From NCBI GenBank assembly GCA_949284175.1, contig CASDVE010000028.1:1-34913 (forward strand): a DNA stretch of 34,913 bases, written 5' to 3'. The first letter of the stretch is position 1. Each line of letters opens with the position of its first letter. The stretch is from an uncultured Eubacteriales bacterium (GTDB lineage: Bacteria > Bacillota > Clostridia > Lachnospirales > Lachnospiraceae). Below are positions 1 to 8,009 of the stretch, piece after piece. The notes under the pieces are model-generated. The model searched no databases. It was not told the DNA's origin and saw nothing but the letters and a program-made list of their open reading frames with translations. Made by a program: the position numbers and the translations under genes.

Positions 1-107
1 GAGAACCAGATCAAATCGTAGTAGCTTAGGCAAGGCGAGGTTCTATGAAGAAGGAAAAATCTCAATATGGATATGTTTGACCATATTTTGAGTAGCAGAA
101 AGAGTTT
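1..107 (+). other. nagB leader and possible end of an upstream gene
   Basis: This short stretch precedes nagB. One plus-strand frame (from base 3) reads EPDQIVVA and stops at TAG 27-29; it could be the C-terminus of an upstream gene, but too little is present to identify it. Another frame is open to TGA 89-91, so the choice is uncertain. The space holds an imperfect hairpin (CTCAATATGG at 61-70 with CCATATTTTGAG at 81-92) ending 15 bases before the nagB ATG, and a distant inverted pair AGAACC (2-7) / GGTTCT (39-44). No convincing promoter is visible, so nagBA is probably transcribed from outside the window. Confidence 0.3.
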
Positions 108-854
108 ATGAGAATTATTGAAGCAAAAGATTACGCAGATATGAGCAAGAAAGCATCTGAAATTATTTCTGCTAAAGTTTTATTAACTCCAAATTGTGTA
201 CTAGGTCTTGCAACAGGTTCTACACCAATTGGCACCTATGAACATTTAGTAAAAAAATATCAATCCGGTGATTTAGATTTCTCAAATGTACGTTCTATCA
301 ATTTAGATGAATACAAAGGATTATCAGGAGATCATGATCAAAGTTATCGCTATTTCATGGATACTCACTTCTTCAATCATGTGAATATCGATAAAGCGAA
401 TACCTTTGTACCAAATGGTCTTGCCAAAGATTCTGATACCGCTTGTGCGGAATACAATGCACTGATTGAATCTTTTCATGGAGCGGATCTTCAACTCTTA
501 GGCATCGGAGGAAATGGTCATATCGGTTTTAATGAACCTTCTGATGAATTCAAAAAAGGGGTGCATTGTGTTAAATTAGCAGAAAGCACAATCAAAGCCA
601 ATGCAAGATTTTTTGAAAGCGAAGAAGATGTACCAAAATATGCTTATACTATGGGAATTGGCAATATTATGAGTGCAAAAACTATTTTATTATTAGCATC
701 TGGCACTGCAAAGGCACAGGCTGTCTATGATTCCTTCTTTGGAGCCATTACACCAAAAGTACAAGGTTCTATCCTCCAACTTCATCCAGATGTTATTGTT
801 ATCGCTGACCAAGATGCACTTTCTATTGCAAAAGAAAAAGGGGTGCTAGTATGA
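108..854 (+). CDS. nagB: Glucosamine-6-phosphate deaminase
   Basis: NagB converts glucosamine-6-phosphate to fructose-6-phosphate and ammonia in the cytoplasm, the step by which amino sugars enter glycolysis. The 248-residue length is typical of the short Gram-positive enzymes, which lack the C-terminal allosteric extension of the E. coli form. Visible signatures are the sugar-phosphate loop near residues 34-41 (LATGSTP), LDEY with the catalytic Asp at about 67, and GIGGNGHIGFNEP at 132-144 with the ring-opening His at 138. The Shine-Dalgarno (AGAAAGAG) is weak. Its stop overlaps the start of nagA as ATGA, so the two genes are translationally coupled and form an operon. The family call is secure. 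Confidence 0.97.
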   Translation: MRIIEAKDYADMSKKASEIISAKVLLTPNCVLGLATGSTPIGTYEHLVKKYQSGDLDFSNVRSINLDEYKGLSGDHDQSYRYFMDTHFFNHVNIDKANTFVPNGLAKDSDTACAEYNALIESFHGADLQLLGIGGNGHIGFNEPSDEFKKGVHCVKLAESTIKANARFFESEEDVPKYAYTMGIGNIMSAKTILLLASGTAKAQAVYDSFFGAITPKVQGSILQLHPDVIVIADQDALSIAKEKGVLV

Positions 855-1951
855 TTATAAAAAACGGACTTGTATTCCAAGAAGATGGTTCTTATCAAAA
901 AGAAGACATCTACATTGAGAATCATAAAATTGTATCCTCTCTTTCTGAGGTTACGGATCAGACAGTGATTGATGCAACTGGATTAAAAGTGATTCCAGGA
1001 CTTATCGAAATCCACAGTCATGGTGCATTTGGTCATGATTTTAGCGATGCGGATGTGGAAGGACTTAATATCATTTTGCAGTACGAAAAAAGCCATGGTA
1101 TCACCTCCTATTGCCCAACATCTATGACACTTGGTATTGATACATTACAAGATGTATTTGGAACGGCAAGCCAAGTAAAGCCCGATCCATCAAAGGCTAC
1201 TATTGTTGGAATCAATATGGAAGGCCCATTCCTCGATCCAGAGAAAAAAGGAGCTCATGATGGTTCTTATATCGTAAAACTGTCCTCCGAATTTTTCGAT
1301 CGCTGTCAGGAGGCAAGTCATGGAATGATTAAACTTGTTACTGTGGCTCCAAATGCAACCGGAGCAATGGATTTTATTCGAGAGAAAAAAGATGAAGTGA
1401 CCATTTCTCTTGGTCACACAAGTGCAGACTATGACTGCTGTATGGAAGCATTTCAAGCGGGAGCAAAACACGTTACCCACCTTTACAACGCCATGCCAGC
1501 CTATTCTCATCGTGCACCAGGACTTGTTGGTGCCGCCTCTGATACGGAGAACAGCTATGTGGAACTAATTAGCGATGGAATCCATGTACATCCAAGTGTC
1601 ATTCGTGCCACATTTAAAATGTTCCCTAACCGCGTGATTTTAGTCAGCGATTCCATGATGGCAACAGGAATGGAAAATGGAACCTATGAACTAGGTGGAC
1701 AAGAAGTAACTGTTGTTGACGGAAAAGCTACTTTAAAAAATGGTACGATTGCCGGATCTGCTACCAACCTTTTTGACTGCATGAAACGAGCAATTTCCTT
1801 TGGAGTTCCAGAAGGTGACGCCATTCTCTCTGCAACGAAAAATCCAGCAAAGAGCATTGGAATTTTTGATACCGTAGGTTCTATCACGGTTGGAAAAGAA
1901 GCGGATCTTTTACTTGTGACAGAAGATTTCACTTTAAAACAAGTCATTTAA
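851..1951 (+). CDS. nagA: N-acetylglucosamine-6-phosphate deacetylase
   Basis: NagA removes the acetyl group from N-acetylglucosamine-6-phosphate to give glucosamine-6-phosphate, the substrate of NagB encoded immediately upstream. It is a cytoplasmic amidohydrolase-superfamily TIM barrel. The metal and catalytic positions can all be seen: HSH at 55-57, the EGPF glutamate at 124, His189 in SLGHTSADY, His210 in HVTHLYNAM, and the catalytic Asp267 in VSDSMMATG. At 366 residues it is near the usual length of about 380. The ATG overlaps the nagB stop by four bases and the operon ends at a strong terminator about 20 bases downstream. The gene order nagB-nagA suggests co-regulation by an amino-sugar regulator located outside this window. 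Confidence 0.97.
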   Translation: MIIKNGLVFQEDGSYQKEDIYIENHKIVSSLSEVTDQTVIDATGLKVIPGLIEIHSHGAFGHDFSDADVEGLNIILQYEKSHGITSYCPTSMTLGIDTLQDVFGTASQVKPDPSKATIVGINMEGPFLDPEKKGAHDGSYIVKLSSEFFDRCQEASHGMIKLVTVAPNATGAMDFIREKKDEVTISLGHTSADYDCCMEAFQAGAKHVTHLYNAMPAYSHRAPGLVGAASDTENSYVELISDGIHVHPSVIRATFKMFPNRVILVSDSMMATGMENGTYELGGQEVTVVDGKATLKNGTIAGSATNLFDCMKRAISFGVPEGDAILSATKNPAKSIGIFDTVGSITVGKEADLLLVTEDFTLKQVI

Positions 1952-1970
1952 AGTGTACATCGTTTGTACA

Positions 1971-2005
1971 AAAAAGACGAGATTTTTTGTATCTCGTCTT
2001 TTTTT
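1971..2005. terminator. Bidirectional terminator between nagA and the Gx gene
   Basis: AAAAAGACGAGAT (1971-1983) pairs with ATCTCGTCTTTTTTT around a 7-base loop. A-runs and T-runs flank both sides, so it can stop nagBA on the plus strand and the converging znu/Gx operon on the minus strand. Just upstream is a small inverted repeat, TGTAC/GTACA, at about 1954-1970. Confidence 0.9.
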
Positions 2006-2043
2006 ATGTTTGATTCTCTATATTCTTTTTAACAAAAGGTATT

Positions 2044-2553
2044 TTAAAGAAAAACTCCTCTTAACCGTAGGATCAACTGCCCGCCGATCCATCCAATGAA
2101 AACACCAGCTACCACTCCTGAAATGAGAAGAATGGGCAAATAATAAAATAACTTTGTATTTTCTACAAGAAACACTGCAAATAAAATTTGCCCCACATTG
2201 TGAAAGACTCCTCCGGCTGTGCTAACAGCCACGATCCCAAAATCTAATTTTTTTAAAAGGAGCATAATAAGCAAACTTAAAATAGCTCCTGCAAGACTAT
2301 AAAAAATTGCAAATAAATTGCCAAATAAAAAGCCCGATAGCACAATTCGAATGACAGAGATTGCCACCGCATCTTTCCATCCCATTAAAAATAGTGCTAT
2401 CATCGTAACCAGATTGGCAAGCCCTATTTTAGCACCAGGAATCCCAACAGAAATTGGAATGAGCATTTCCACATAGGAGGCAACGAGAGCTAGTGTTACT
2501 AACACACCATAATAAGCAATCCGTCTATTTTTTTGTTCTCGCTTACTGGACAA
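2044..2553 (-). CDS. Gx transporter family membrane protein (EetB-like)
   Basis: This is a 169-residue polytopic membrane protein of the Gx transporter family, often annotated as 'heptaprenyl diphosphate synthase component I', a name that does not describe a proven activity. The hallmark segment GIPGAKIGLANLVT lies in the first third and about five hydrophobic segments follow. I prefer a TTG start at 2553, because AAAGGAG lies about 10 bases upstream of it and the reading then overlaps the preceding NusG-II gene by only 11 bases; an ATG at 2589 would add 12 residues. It is the last gene of the minus-strand run ending at the 1971-2005 terminator. Pairing with a NusG-domain-II protein recalls EetA/EetB of flavin-based extracellular electron transfer loci. 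Substrate unknown. Confidence 0.8.
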   Translation of the reverse strand: MSSKREQKNRRIAYYGVLVTLALVASYVEMLIPISVGIPGAKIGLANLVTMIALFLMGWKDAVAISVIRIVLSGFLFGNLFAIFYSLAGAILSLLIMLLLKKLDFGIVAVSTAGGVFHNVGQILFAVFLVENTKLFYYLPILLISGVVAGVFIGWIGGQLILRLRGVFL

Positions 2554-2902
2554 GACTATCAAGCTCCTTTTCTTCACCAGTAATTTCAACTACCACTTTA
2601 TGTGGCAAGCATACAATGGTTTCTCCCGATTTGCTAATTTTACTATGTTTTACACAAACTTGATCCGGACAATCCGCCTCTATCATGGACACTTGCCCTT
2701 CATGAATTTGCACCACATTCACTCCATGATCTGTCTTCACTTCAATCTCTTTTTCTTCATCAATGGTTGCCTCTTGATAAATTTCTCCATCCACAGTGAT
2801 AATGACTCTTTTTCCTTCTTTTTGTGTTAACTTAATTCCAATGAAAGCAATGATTGCCAATAGAACAATAGAAACGATCAAATAAATATCTTTTTTCTTC
2901 AT
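2543..2902 (-). CDS. NusG domain II-containing membrane-anchored protein (EetA-like)
   Basis: The protein has 119 residues. A lysine-rich start followed by one hydrophobic segment (about residues 6-24) should anchor it in the membrane, with a small extracytoplasmic NusG-II-type beta domain behind it. Conserved features are DCPDQVCV and the later VCLPHKVVVEI, giving three cysteines that may form a disulfide or bind a cofactor. It has no KOW motif and is not a transcription factor despite the family name. It begins 17 bases after znuB and overlaps the Gx gene, so it is in the same transcript. The NusG-II/Gx pair is widespread in Firmicutes and resembles EetA/EetB; the function here is unproven. 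Confidence 0.82.
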   Translation of the reverse strand: MKKKDIYLIVSIVLLAIIAFIGIKLTQKEGKRVIITVDGEIYQEATIDEEKEIEVKTDHGVNVVQIHEGQVSMIEADCPDQVCVKHSKISKSGETIVCLPHKVVVEITGEEKELDSLVQ

Positions 2903-2919
2903 TTTCTCTTTCCTCTCTT

Positions 2920-3717
2920 TTATCGGCTTTTCTTTTTACTGAACAATAACGTAATAAAAAAGATACAAGAGGCAACAATCACAATCATTGGCCCTGTGGC
3001 TATCCCAAGATAGTACGACAAGATTAAACCAGTTACCCCTGAAACAATCGCAATGATAACAGAATACAAGTGATAAGAACGCATATTATAAGCAATATTG
3101 CGAGCCGATGCTGCTGGCAATATGAGCAGAGCATTGATGATCAACAATCCCACCCATTGAATGGAAAGCATGACCACAATCGCGATTAACACAACAAATA
3201 AATTATCAATCAATTCCACAGAAATTCCTTTTGTTTTTGCCAAAGAAGGGTTGATGCTTATGGCGTGCAATTGATTAAAGCAGAAAAACCAAAAGAGGAG
3301 AACCCCCACAAAGGCTAATAATAACCCTATGATTTCATGCTTTGTAATGCTTAAAATATCTCCAATAAGTAAACTATTATATTTTGCAAAGTTCCCTCCT
3401 AATGACAAAATAGCAAGACCAATGGCCATTCCGCAAGAGGCGAATACACTGATAACCGTATCTGTTGACGCCACACTTCTTCTTCGAATCCAATTTAATA
3501 AAAGAGCAAATAAAATTCCAAAAACAGCCATAGAAAGCAAAGTATTTTGCACGCCTAATAAGACACCAATCGCAATTCCTGTAAAAGCAGAATGCCCAAG
3601 AGCATCCGAGAAAAATGCCATTTTGTTATTGACAATCATCGTTCCTAAGATCCCAAAGATCGGTGTGATAAGTAAAATAGCGATAAGGGCATTTTGCATA
3701 AAATGATATTGAAACAT
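2920..3717 (-). CDS. znuB: Zinc/manganese ABC transporter permease (ABC-3 family)
   Basis: This 265-residue inner-membrane permease should form the homodimeric channel of a zinc (possibly manganese) importer together with the ATPase and solute-binding lipoprotein encoded just upstream. It has the eight or so hydrophobic segments of the ABC-3 family and the family stretch NNKMAFFSDALGHSAFTGIAIG near residues 30-51. Its ATG shares one base with the znuC stop (TAATG), with GGGGGGG serving as the ribosome binding site, so translation is coupled. Metal specificity cannot be read from the permease; zinc is inferred from the histidine-rich binding protein. Confidence 0.93.
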   Translation of the reverse strand: MFQYHFMQNALIAILLITPIFGILGTMIVNNKMAFFSDALGHSAFTGIAIGVLLGVQNTLLSMAVFGILFALLLNWIRRRSVASTDTVISVFASCGMAIGLAILSLGGNFAKYNSLLIGDILSITKHEIIGLLLAFVGVLLFWFFCFNQLHAISINPSLAKTKGISVELIDNLFVVLIAIVVMLSIQWVGLLIINALLILPAASARNIAYNMRSYHLYSVIIAIVSGVTGLILSYYLGIATGPMIVIVASCIFFITLLFSKKKSR

Positions 3718-4463
3718 TACTTTTCCCCCCCTTCATAGTGGATGTTTCCAAACATCTGTTTAAATCTTTTGCTTTGAAACGCTTCTTCTGGTGTTCCTTG
3801 AAATACAATGGTTTCATCAAGTAAAATAATCTTATCAGAATATTGATATGCAAACTCTAAATCATGGGACACTAAAAGAATGGAAATATCATATTCTTTT
3901 TTTAATTTATCGATCTGTTCGTAAAATAACATCATCCCATTGCGATCCATACCAGAAATCGGTTCATCAAGAACGAGTAAGTTTGGCATTGGATAAGTAG
4001 CAATGGATAACATCACTCTTTGTAACTCACCACCGGATAAATCTCCAAGTGTCTTATCGATTAAACTATCCGCTTCAAATACCGCCAACTGTTCCTTGAT
4101 TTTTTCATAGATCTTTTTTTCTTTGAAAAAACACACAGGACTTTTTCCAATATAGGAAGCAAAGAGATCATAGACCGTAGAAGGCGTATTTTTATCAAAG
4201 GAAAGCTGTTGAGGAACATATCCGATCTTTAATTTAATGGGCTTATCATCCCGAATATCTCGAAACTTAATCTCTCCTTCATGAGGAATCTCTCCAATCA
4301 AAGCCTTAATGAGCGTGGATTTTCCCGCTCCGTTTGGTCCAATAATCGTCGTCAACTGTCCACAGTGAATGTGAATATTAATATTTCTTAAGATCTGCTC
4401 TCGATCAAGGGTTACTCCAAGTTTTTCAATTTTAATGCAGTGGTATCCGCAACTGTGATTCAT
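3717..4463 (-). CDS. znuC: Zinc/manganese ABC transporter ATP-binding protein
   Basis: This is the 248-residue cytoplasmic ATPase of the metal importer. It shows Walker A GPNGAGKST, the ABC signature LSGGELQRV, Walker B LLVLDEP followed by the D-loop, and the switch histidine in LLVSHD. The start at 4463 is supported by a strong AAAGGAGG about nine bases upstream, even though the gene then overlaps the end of znuA by 32 bases. The extra N-terminal residues (about 10 before the usual IKIEKLGVTL start) contain two His and two Cys, a small oddity of this copy. Gene order znuA-znuC-znuB is standard. Confidence 0.95.
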   Translation of the reverse strand: MNHSCGYHCIKIEKLGVTLDREQILRNINIHIHCGQLTTIIGPNGAGKSTLIKALIGEIPHEGEIKFRDIRDDKPIKLKIGYVPQQLSFDKNTPSTVYDLFASYIGKSPVCFFKEKKIYEKIKEQLAVFEADSLIDKTLGDLSGGELQRVMLSIATYPMPNLLVLDEPISGMDRNGMMLFYEQIDKLKKEYDISILLVSHDLEFAYQYSDKIILLDETIVFQGTPEEAFQSKRFKQMFGNIHYEGGEK

Positions 4464-5472
4464 TTGACAACGCCTCCTTTAATATCCTTAAATTGTCTTC
4501 CATTGCCTTTAAATAACTATCCTTTTCCATTTTACCGCTGACACAAGAGTCAAGGGTAATATCCTTGATTCCTGTTTCATTTTCTATGGTATGTCCAATA
4601 TTTCCAGAATACTGTTTTTCTGATAATAACAAGTCCGCTCCTGACTCTTTTACTTCATCAATCAAATGACGAATTTGTCCTGCACTAAGTCCAGCATCTG
4701 ACTCCACTTCCAAAGACTCTATCACTTCCATTCCAAGCTCCTTTGCTAAATAGGCAAATGCCTCATGAAATACCACAATTTTTTTCCCTTCTGTTAAAGG
4801 ACGCATTTCTTTTATAAGCTCAGAAAGAGAACGTATTTTTTCAATATATTTTTGAGCATTTTCTTTATAAAGTGTAGCATTTTCTGGATTCGCCTTAGCA
4901 AGTTCCTCTGCAACAAGCATGACTTGTTGTTGATAAAGATCCGTACTGAGCCAAGCATGGGCATTATATTCTCCATGACTATGGTCATGTCCATGTTCTT
5001 CATGGCTATGTTCCTCCTCGTGAACATCCGCTTCCTCTCCATGCTCATGATCGCTTTCTTCGTGGTCATGATCGTGACTATGCACTTCTTTAGATGCTAA
5101 GAGAGAAAGCCCTTGTGTAGCATCAATAATATGAAGATTTTCAATTCCCTTTTGGGCATCCTCTAAAAATTCTTCCATTCCAGCACCATTGATGATCATA
5201 ACATCATTTTGTTCCATATTCACCATATCCGTTGGTTTCATTTGATAATCATGAAGGCACCCTGTGGAAGGATTGGCTAAATTGCGAATTTCCACATTTT
5301 CTGCCCCATCGGTAATATTTAATGCAATAATATACATGGGATAAAATGATGTTAATATGGTAAATACTCCTTCTTTTTTCTTTTGTACTGCACTGGTACA
5401 TCCCGTCAAAAGATTGAGTATAAGAATTGCTGATAACAAAATTCCTAGTATCTGTTTCTTTTTATACTTCAT
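4432..5472 (-). CDS. znuA: Zinc ABC transporter substrate-binding lipoprotein
   Basis: This is a 346-residue cluster A-I solute-binding protein. A basic start and hydrophobic segment end in the lipobox LLTGC, with the lipidated Cys at 25, so it is tethered outside the membrane. Likely zinc ligands are His74 (GCLHDYQ), His172 (NAHAW), His236 (VFHEAF) and a C-terminal acidic residue. Between about 131 and 166 lies a loop very rich in His, Asp and Glu (HSHDHDH, HEEEHSHEEHGHDHSHG), which marks zinc rather than manganese proteins and probably collects metal. The Shine-Dalgarno GAAAGGAGG is strong. It starts 38 bases after maf with no obvious promoter between, so it may be co-transcribed with maf. 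No Zur box was recognised. Confidence 0.95.
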   Translation of the reverse strand: MKYKKKQILGILLSAILILNLLTGCTSAVQKKKEGVFTILTSFYPMYIIALNITDGAENVEIRNLANPSTGCLHDYQMKPTDMVNMEQNDVMIINGAGMEEFLEDAQKGIENLHIIDATQGLSLLASKEVHSHDHDHEESDHEHGEEADVHEEEHSHEEHGHDHSHGEYNAHAWLSTDLYQQQVMLVAEELAKANPENATLYKENAQKYIEKIRSLSELIKEMRPLTEGKKIVVFHEAFAYLAKELGMEVIESLEVESDAGLSAGQIRHLIDEVKESGADLLLSEKQYSGNIGHTIENETGIKDITLDSCVSGKMEKDSYLKAMEDNLRILKEALSNESQLRIPLH

Positions 5473-5510
5473 AATTCCTCCTTTCTTCTGCTTACTGGTA
5501 TCTCTTTTCT

Positions 5511-6128
5511 TTACTCTCTATTCTGCTTTTTTAACAAACACTTTAATTCTTTTACAAGCCTTGCGATAGGAAGCCCCACCACGTTATAATAATCCCCTTC
5601 GATCCGTTCTATAAAAGCCCCTGCCATGCCTTGAATTGCGTAAGCCCCTGCCTTATCCCTTGGCTCACCAGTGGCAATATAATCCCGAATCTCTTCTTCA
5701 TCCAGTTCACACATTTTAACTTTTGTTTCTTCACAAAAAATAATGTTATCCACAAGAACACCATCTTTTTTTAAAAGAATGCACACTCCTGTAAACACAG
5801 AGTGCATATCTTGACTCAATTGACTAAGCATGGTAAAAGCATCGTTTTTATCTTTTGGTTTCCCAAGTATTTTTCCCTTTGATGCAACAACCGTATCCGC
5901 TCCAATGATAACGCCGTTTAAAACTTCTTTTGCCACCTGACTTGCCTTTTGTTCTGCTAACTCCATCACCACTTGATCTGGTTCAGACTTTGTGATCACT
6001 TCTTCCATATCGCTTACCATAACTGTATGAGAAATCCCAACTTGAGATAGGATTTCTCTTCGTCTTGGAGAACCAGAACCTAAAATAATAGGAAGTCCCT
6101 GTGCCAATTCATTGATCCGACTGCTCAT
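5511..6128 (-). CDS. maf: Maf family nucleoside triphosphate pyrophosphatase
   Basis: Maf proteins hydrolyse dTTP, UTP and modified pyrimidine triphosphates to monophosphates, and the family has been linked to septation. The conserved SGSPRRREIL lies near the N-terminus, GADTVV in the middle and the KAGAYAIQGMAGAFIERIEGDYYNVVGLP block towards the end. I place the start at 6128 (205 residues), because AAGGAGG precedes this ATG by about 10 bases; an upstream in-frame ATG at 6155 would add nine residues that include the ribosome binding site. A likely promoter lies at 6179-6208. It heads a run that continues into znuACB. Confidence 0.93.
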   Translation of the reverse strand: MSSRINELAQGLPIILGSGSPRRREILSQVGISHTVMVSDMEEVITKSEPDQVVMELAEQKASQVAKEVLNGVIIGADTVVASKGKILGKPKDKNDAFTMLSQLSQDMHSVFTGVCILLKKDGVLVDNIIFCEETKVKMCELDEEEIRDYIATGEPRDKAGAYAIQGMAGAFIERIEGDYYNVVGLPIARLVKELKCLLKKQNRE

Positions 6129-6178
6129 ATTTCCTTTGCCTCCTTTTTCTATCACTTCTTCTATTGTTATCCTTCCAC

Positions 6179-6208
6179 ATTGTATCTAAGACAAAACTGA
6201 CTTGTCCA
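6179..6208 (-). promoter_or_regulatory. Candidate promoter of the maf-znuACB run
   Basis: Read on the minus strand, TGGACA (6203-6208) and TACAAT (6179-6184) are 18 bases apart. The start point would lie about 40-45 bases before the maf ATG. The -35 region sits in a small inverted repeat (GACAA-N7-TTGTC). The sequence fits sigma-A, but no experiment supports it. Confidence 0.5.
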
Positions 6209-6222
6209 CAATTTCCTCACAG

Positions 6223-6266
6223 GAAGATCCCCACTTACCAGTATAAAACTGAAAGTGGGGATCTTC
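6223..6266. other. Perfect 14-bp hairpin between aroF and maf
   Basis: GAAGATCCCCACTT (6223-6236) pairs exactly with AAGTGGGGATCTTC (6253-6266) across a 16-base loop. Neither strand has a T-run after it, so it is not an ordinary intrinsic terminator. It could be an RNA processing or stability structure at the end of the aroF message, or an operator upstream of maf. Confidence 0.7.
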
Positions 6267-6344
6267 AGTAAGATTTTAACACTATTCTTATGACTTAGGC
6301 AAACAATTTTTCTCTCACTTCTCTCAATAATGACAAAAACTCTC

Positions 6345-7376
6345 TTATCCTTCTGCGATTGCTTCTTCATACAGCTCCTTACAAATTGGTTGTAACCGCT
6401 GAACCTTTTTCATAAGAGAATGAAATTGAGCTGGTGTCAATGACTGTGGCCCATCACAAAGAGCTTTTTCTGGATTATTATGCACTTCGATCATTAAGCC
6501 ATCCGCCCCACTTGCAATGGCAGATAAAGCAAGAGGCTCTACCATAAATCGAATACCTGCTGCATGGCTTGGATCAATGATAACTGGCAAATGTGTCATC
6601 TTTTTTAACATTGGCACTGCTGAAATATCCAATGTATTTCTATATGCTGTTTCAAATGTACGGATTCCTCGTTCACAGAGAATAACATTTTCATTGCCTC
6701 CTGCCATAATGTACTCAGCACTCATCAACAATTCTTCCAATGTGTTGCAAAGCCCTCTCTTTAATAAAACTGGTGTTTTTAATTTTCCCAATTCTTTTAA
6801 TAATTCAAAGTTTTGCATATTTCTAGCCCCAACTTGAATGAGATCCACATCTTGAAATAAATCAATGTGCTTGATACTCATAATCTCTGTTACAATAGGA
6901 AGACCCGTTTCTTTTTTGGCTTCTAATAAAAGTTGTAAACCTTCATCATGCAGTCCTTGAAAAGAATAAGGAGAAGTTCTTGGCTTAAAAGCACCTCCAC
7001 GCAACATACTAGCTCCAGATTCTTTCACCGCTTTTGCCACTTTTTGTACCTGTTCTTTTGTTTCGATGGAGCATGGTCCTGCAATCACTTGAAAGTTTCC
7101 GCCACCGATTTTTACATCCCCAATCTCAACCACCGTTGGGAATGGATGAATTTTTCTATTTGCTTTTTTATATGGCTCTTGTATCCTCTGTACACGCTCG
7201 ACAAAAGAATATGCCTTTATCTGATCTTCATCTAGCTTTGCCGTATCCCCTACAAGACCAATTAATGTTGTCGTTTCTCCTGTCGATTCATGAAGTTGAA
7301 ATCCCTGTGCAATTAACTCCTCTTTAAAACGCTTAATGGCCTGTTGGTTTGCTTTATTTTTTAATACAATAATCAT
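6345..7376 (-). CDS. aroF: 3-deoxy-7-phosphoheptulonate synthase, type I-beta with N-terminal regulatory domain
   Basis: DAHP synthase condenses phosphoenolpyruvate and erythrose-4-phosphate, the entry step of the shikimate pathway. The 343-residue protein has an N-terminal ferredoxin-like domain (about 1-75), the type that carries feedback inhibition by aromatic amino acids in the Thermotoga enzyme, followed by the TIM barrel. Catalytic signatures are AGPCSIE (99-105), RGGAFKPRTSPYSFQG and PVIIDPSHAAG. The ribosome binding site AGGAGG lies just before the ATG. It stands alone, without other shikimate genes nearby. The gene symbol follows common annotation usage; aroA(G) or aroG would also be used. 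Confidence 0.95.
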   Translation of the reverse strand: MIIVLKNKANQQAIKRFKEELIAQGFQLHESTGETTTLIGLVGDTAKLDEDQIKAYSFVERVQRIQEPYKKANRKIHPFPTVVEIGDVKIGGGNFQVIAGPCSIETKEQVQKVAKAVKESGASMLRGGAFKPRTSPYSFQGLHDEGLQLLLEAKKETGLPIVTEIMSIKHIDLFQDVDLIQVGARNMQNFELLKELGKLKTPVLLKRGLCNTLEELLMSAEYIMAGGNENVILCERGIRTFETAYRNTLDISAVPMLKKMTHLPVIIDPSHAAGIRFMVEPLALSAIASGADGLMIEVHNNPEKALCDGPQSLTPAQFHSLMKKVQRLQPICKELYEEAIAEG

Positions 7377-7428
7377 TTATCTTCCTCCTATTTTCCATAT
7401 GTTTCTAACTTGTTGCCTTTACGCAAAT

Positions 7429-7460
7429 ATGGCATCCAATGAATGTTCACCGGATGCCAT
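7429..7460. other. 9-bp hairpin between bcp and aroF
   Basis: ATGGCATCC (7429-7437) pairs with GGATGCCAT (7452-7460) around a 14-base loop. On the minus strand it follows bcp by 14 bases and lacks a T-run, so it could be a weak terminator or a message 3'-end structure. The adjoining bases 7414-7432 resemble part of the dispersed repeat at 24723-24742. Confidence 0.6.
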
Positions 7461-7473
7461 GTCGTTTTCTTTC

Positions 7474-7941
7474 TTATCTCTCTTTTAAGTACGCAAGAAT
7501 TTCATCAGCATTTTTCTCTGCCTTCACATTCTCATATACTTTTTCAATCACTCCATTTTCATCAATAACATACGTTGTTCTAACAACGCCCATACTGACT
7601 TTTCCATAGAGTTTTTTCTCCTGCCATACATCAAACGCTTCAATCGCCTTTCGTTCTGGATCGGATACTAAAAGAAAGGGAAGTTCATGCTTTGTGGCAA
7701 AATTAAAATGAGATTTGACGCTATCTTTGCTGATTCCAATGACTGGTACTTGTAACTTTTGGTATTCAGCATAGGTATCGCGAAACGCGCACGCTTGTTT
7801 TGTGCATCCCGGTGTATTATCTCTTGGATAAAAATAGACTACAATCGGTGTTCCCTTCCCATAATAACTGCTTAAAGTAACTTCATTCCCATCTTTATCA
7901 AATAAAGTGAAATCGGGAGCTTTTGTTCCTACTTGTAACAT
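7474..7941 (-). CDS. bcp: Thioredoxin-dependent thiol peroxidase (Bcp/PrxQ)
   Basis: This 155-residue cytoplasmic peroxiredoxin reduces hydrogen peroxide and organic hydroperoxides using thioredoxin. The PRDNTPGCTKQACAF motif places the peroxidatic Cys at 46 and a resolving Cys five residues on at 51, the atypical two-Cys PrxQ arrangement. The start ATG is preceded by AAGGAG. Two promoter-like sequences with perfect 17-base spacing lie upstream (8010-8038 and 8090-8118). Oxygen defence of this type is common in strict anaerobes. Confidence 0.96.
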   Translation of the reverse strand: MLQVGTKAPDFTLFDKDGNEVTLSSYYGKGTPIVVYFYPRDNTPGCTKQACAFRDTYAEYQKLQVPVIGISKDSVKSHFNFATKHELPFLLVSDPERKAIEAFDVWQEKKLYGKVSMGVVRTTYVIDENGVIEKVYENVKAEKNADEILAYLKER

Positions 7942-8009
7942 ACGGATCTCCTTCCTTATCTCATTGCTGTTCCTTTGCTTATAACTTTATCAATTCAACG
8001 CTTTATCCT

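Noticed and set aside
4812..5100. Open frames in both orientations across the znuA histidine-rich loop
   Set aside because: Repetitive CAT/CAC codons keep other frames open; these are shadows of znuA.
6167..6370. Open frame of 67 codons on the minus strand between aroF and maf
   Set aside because: It overlaps the end of aroF and the perfect hairpin, has no ribosome binding site and no recognisable domain.
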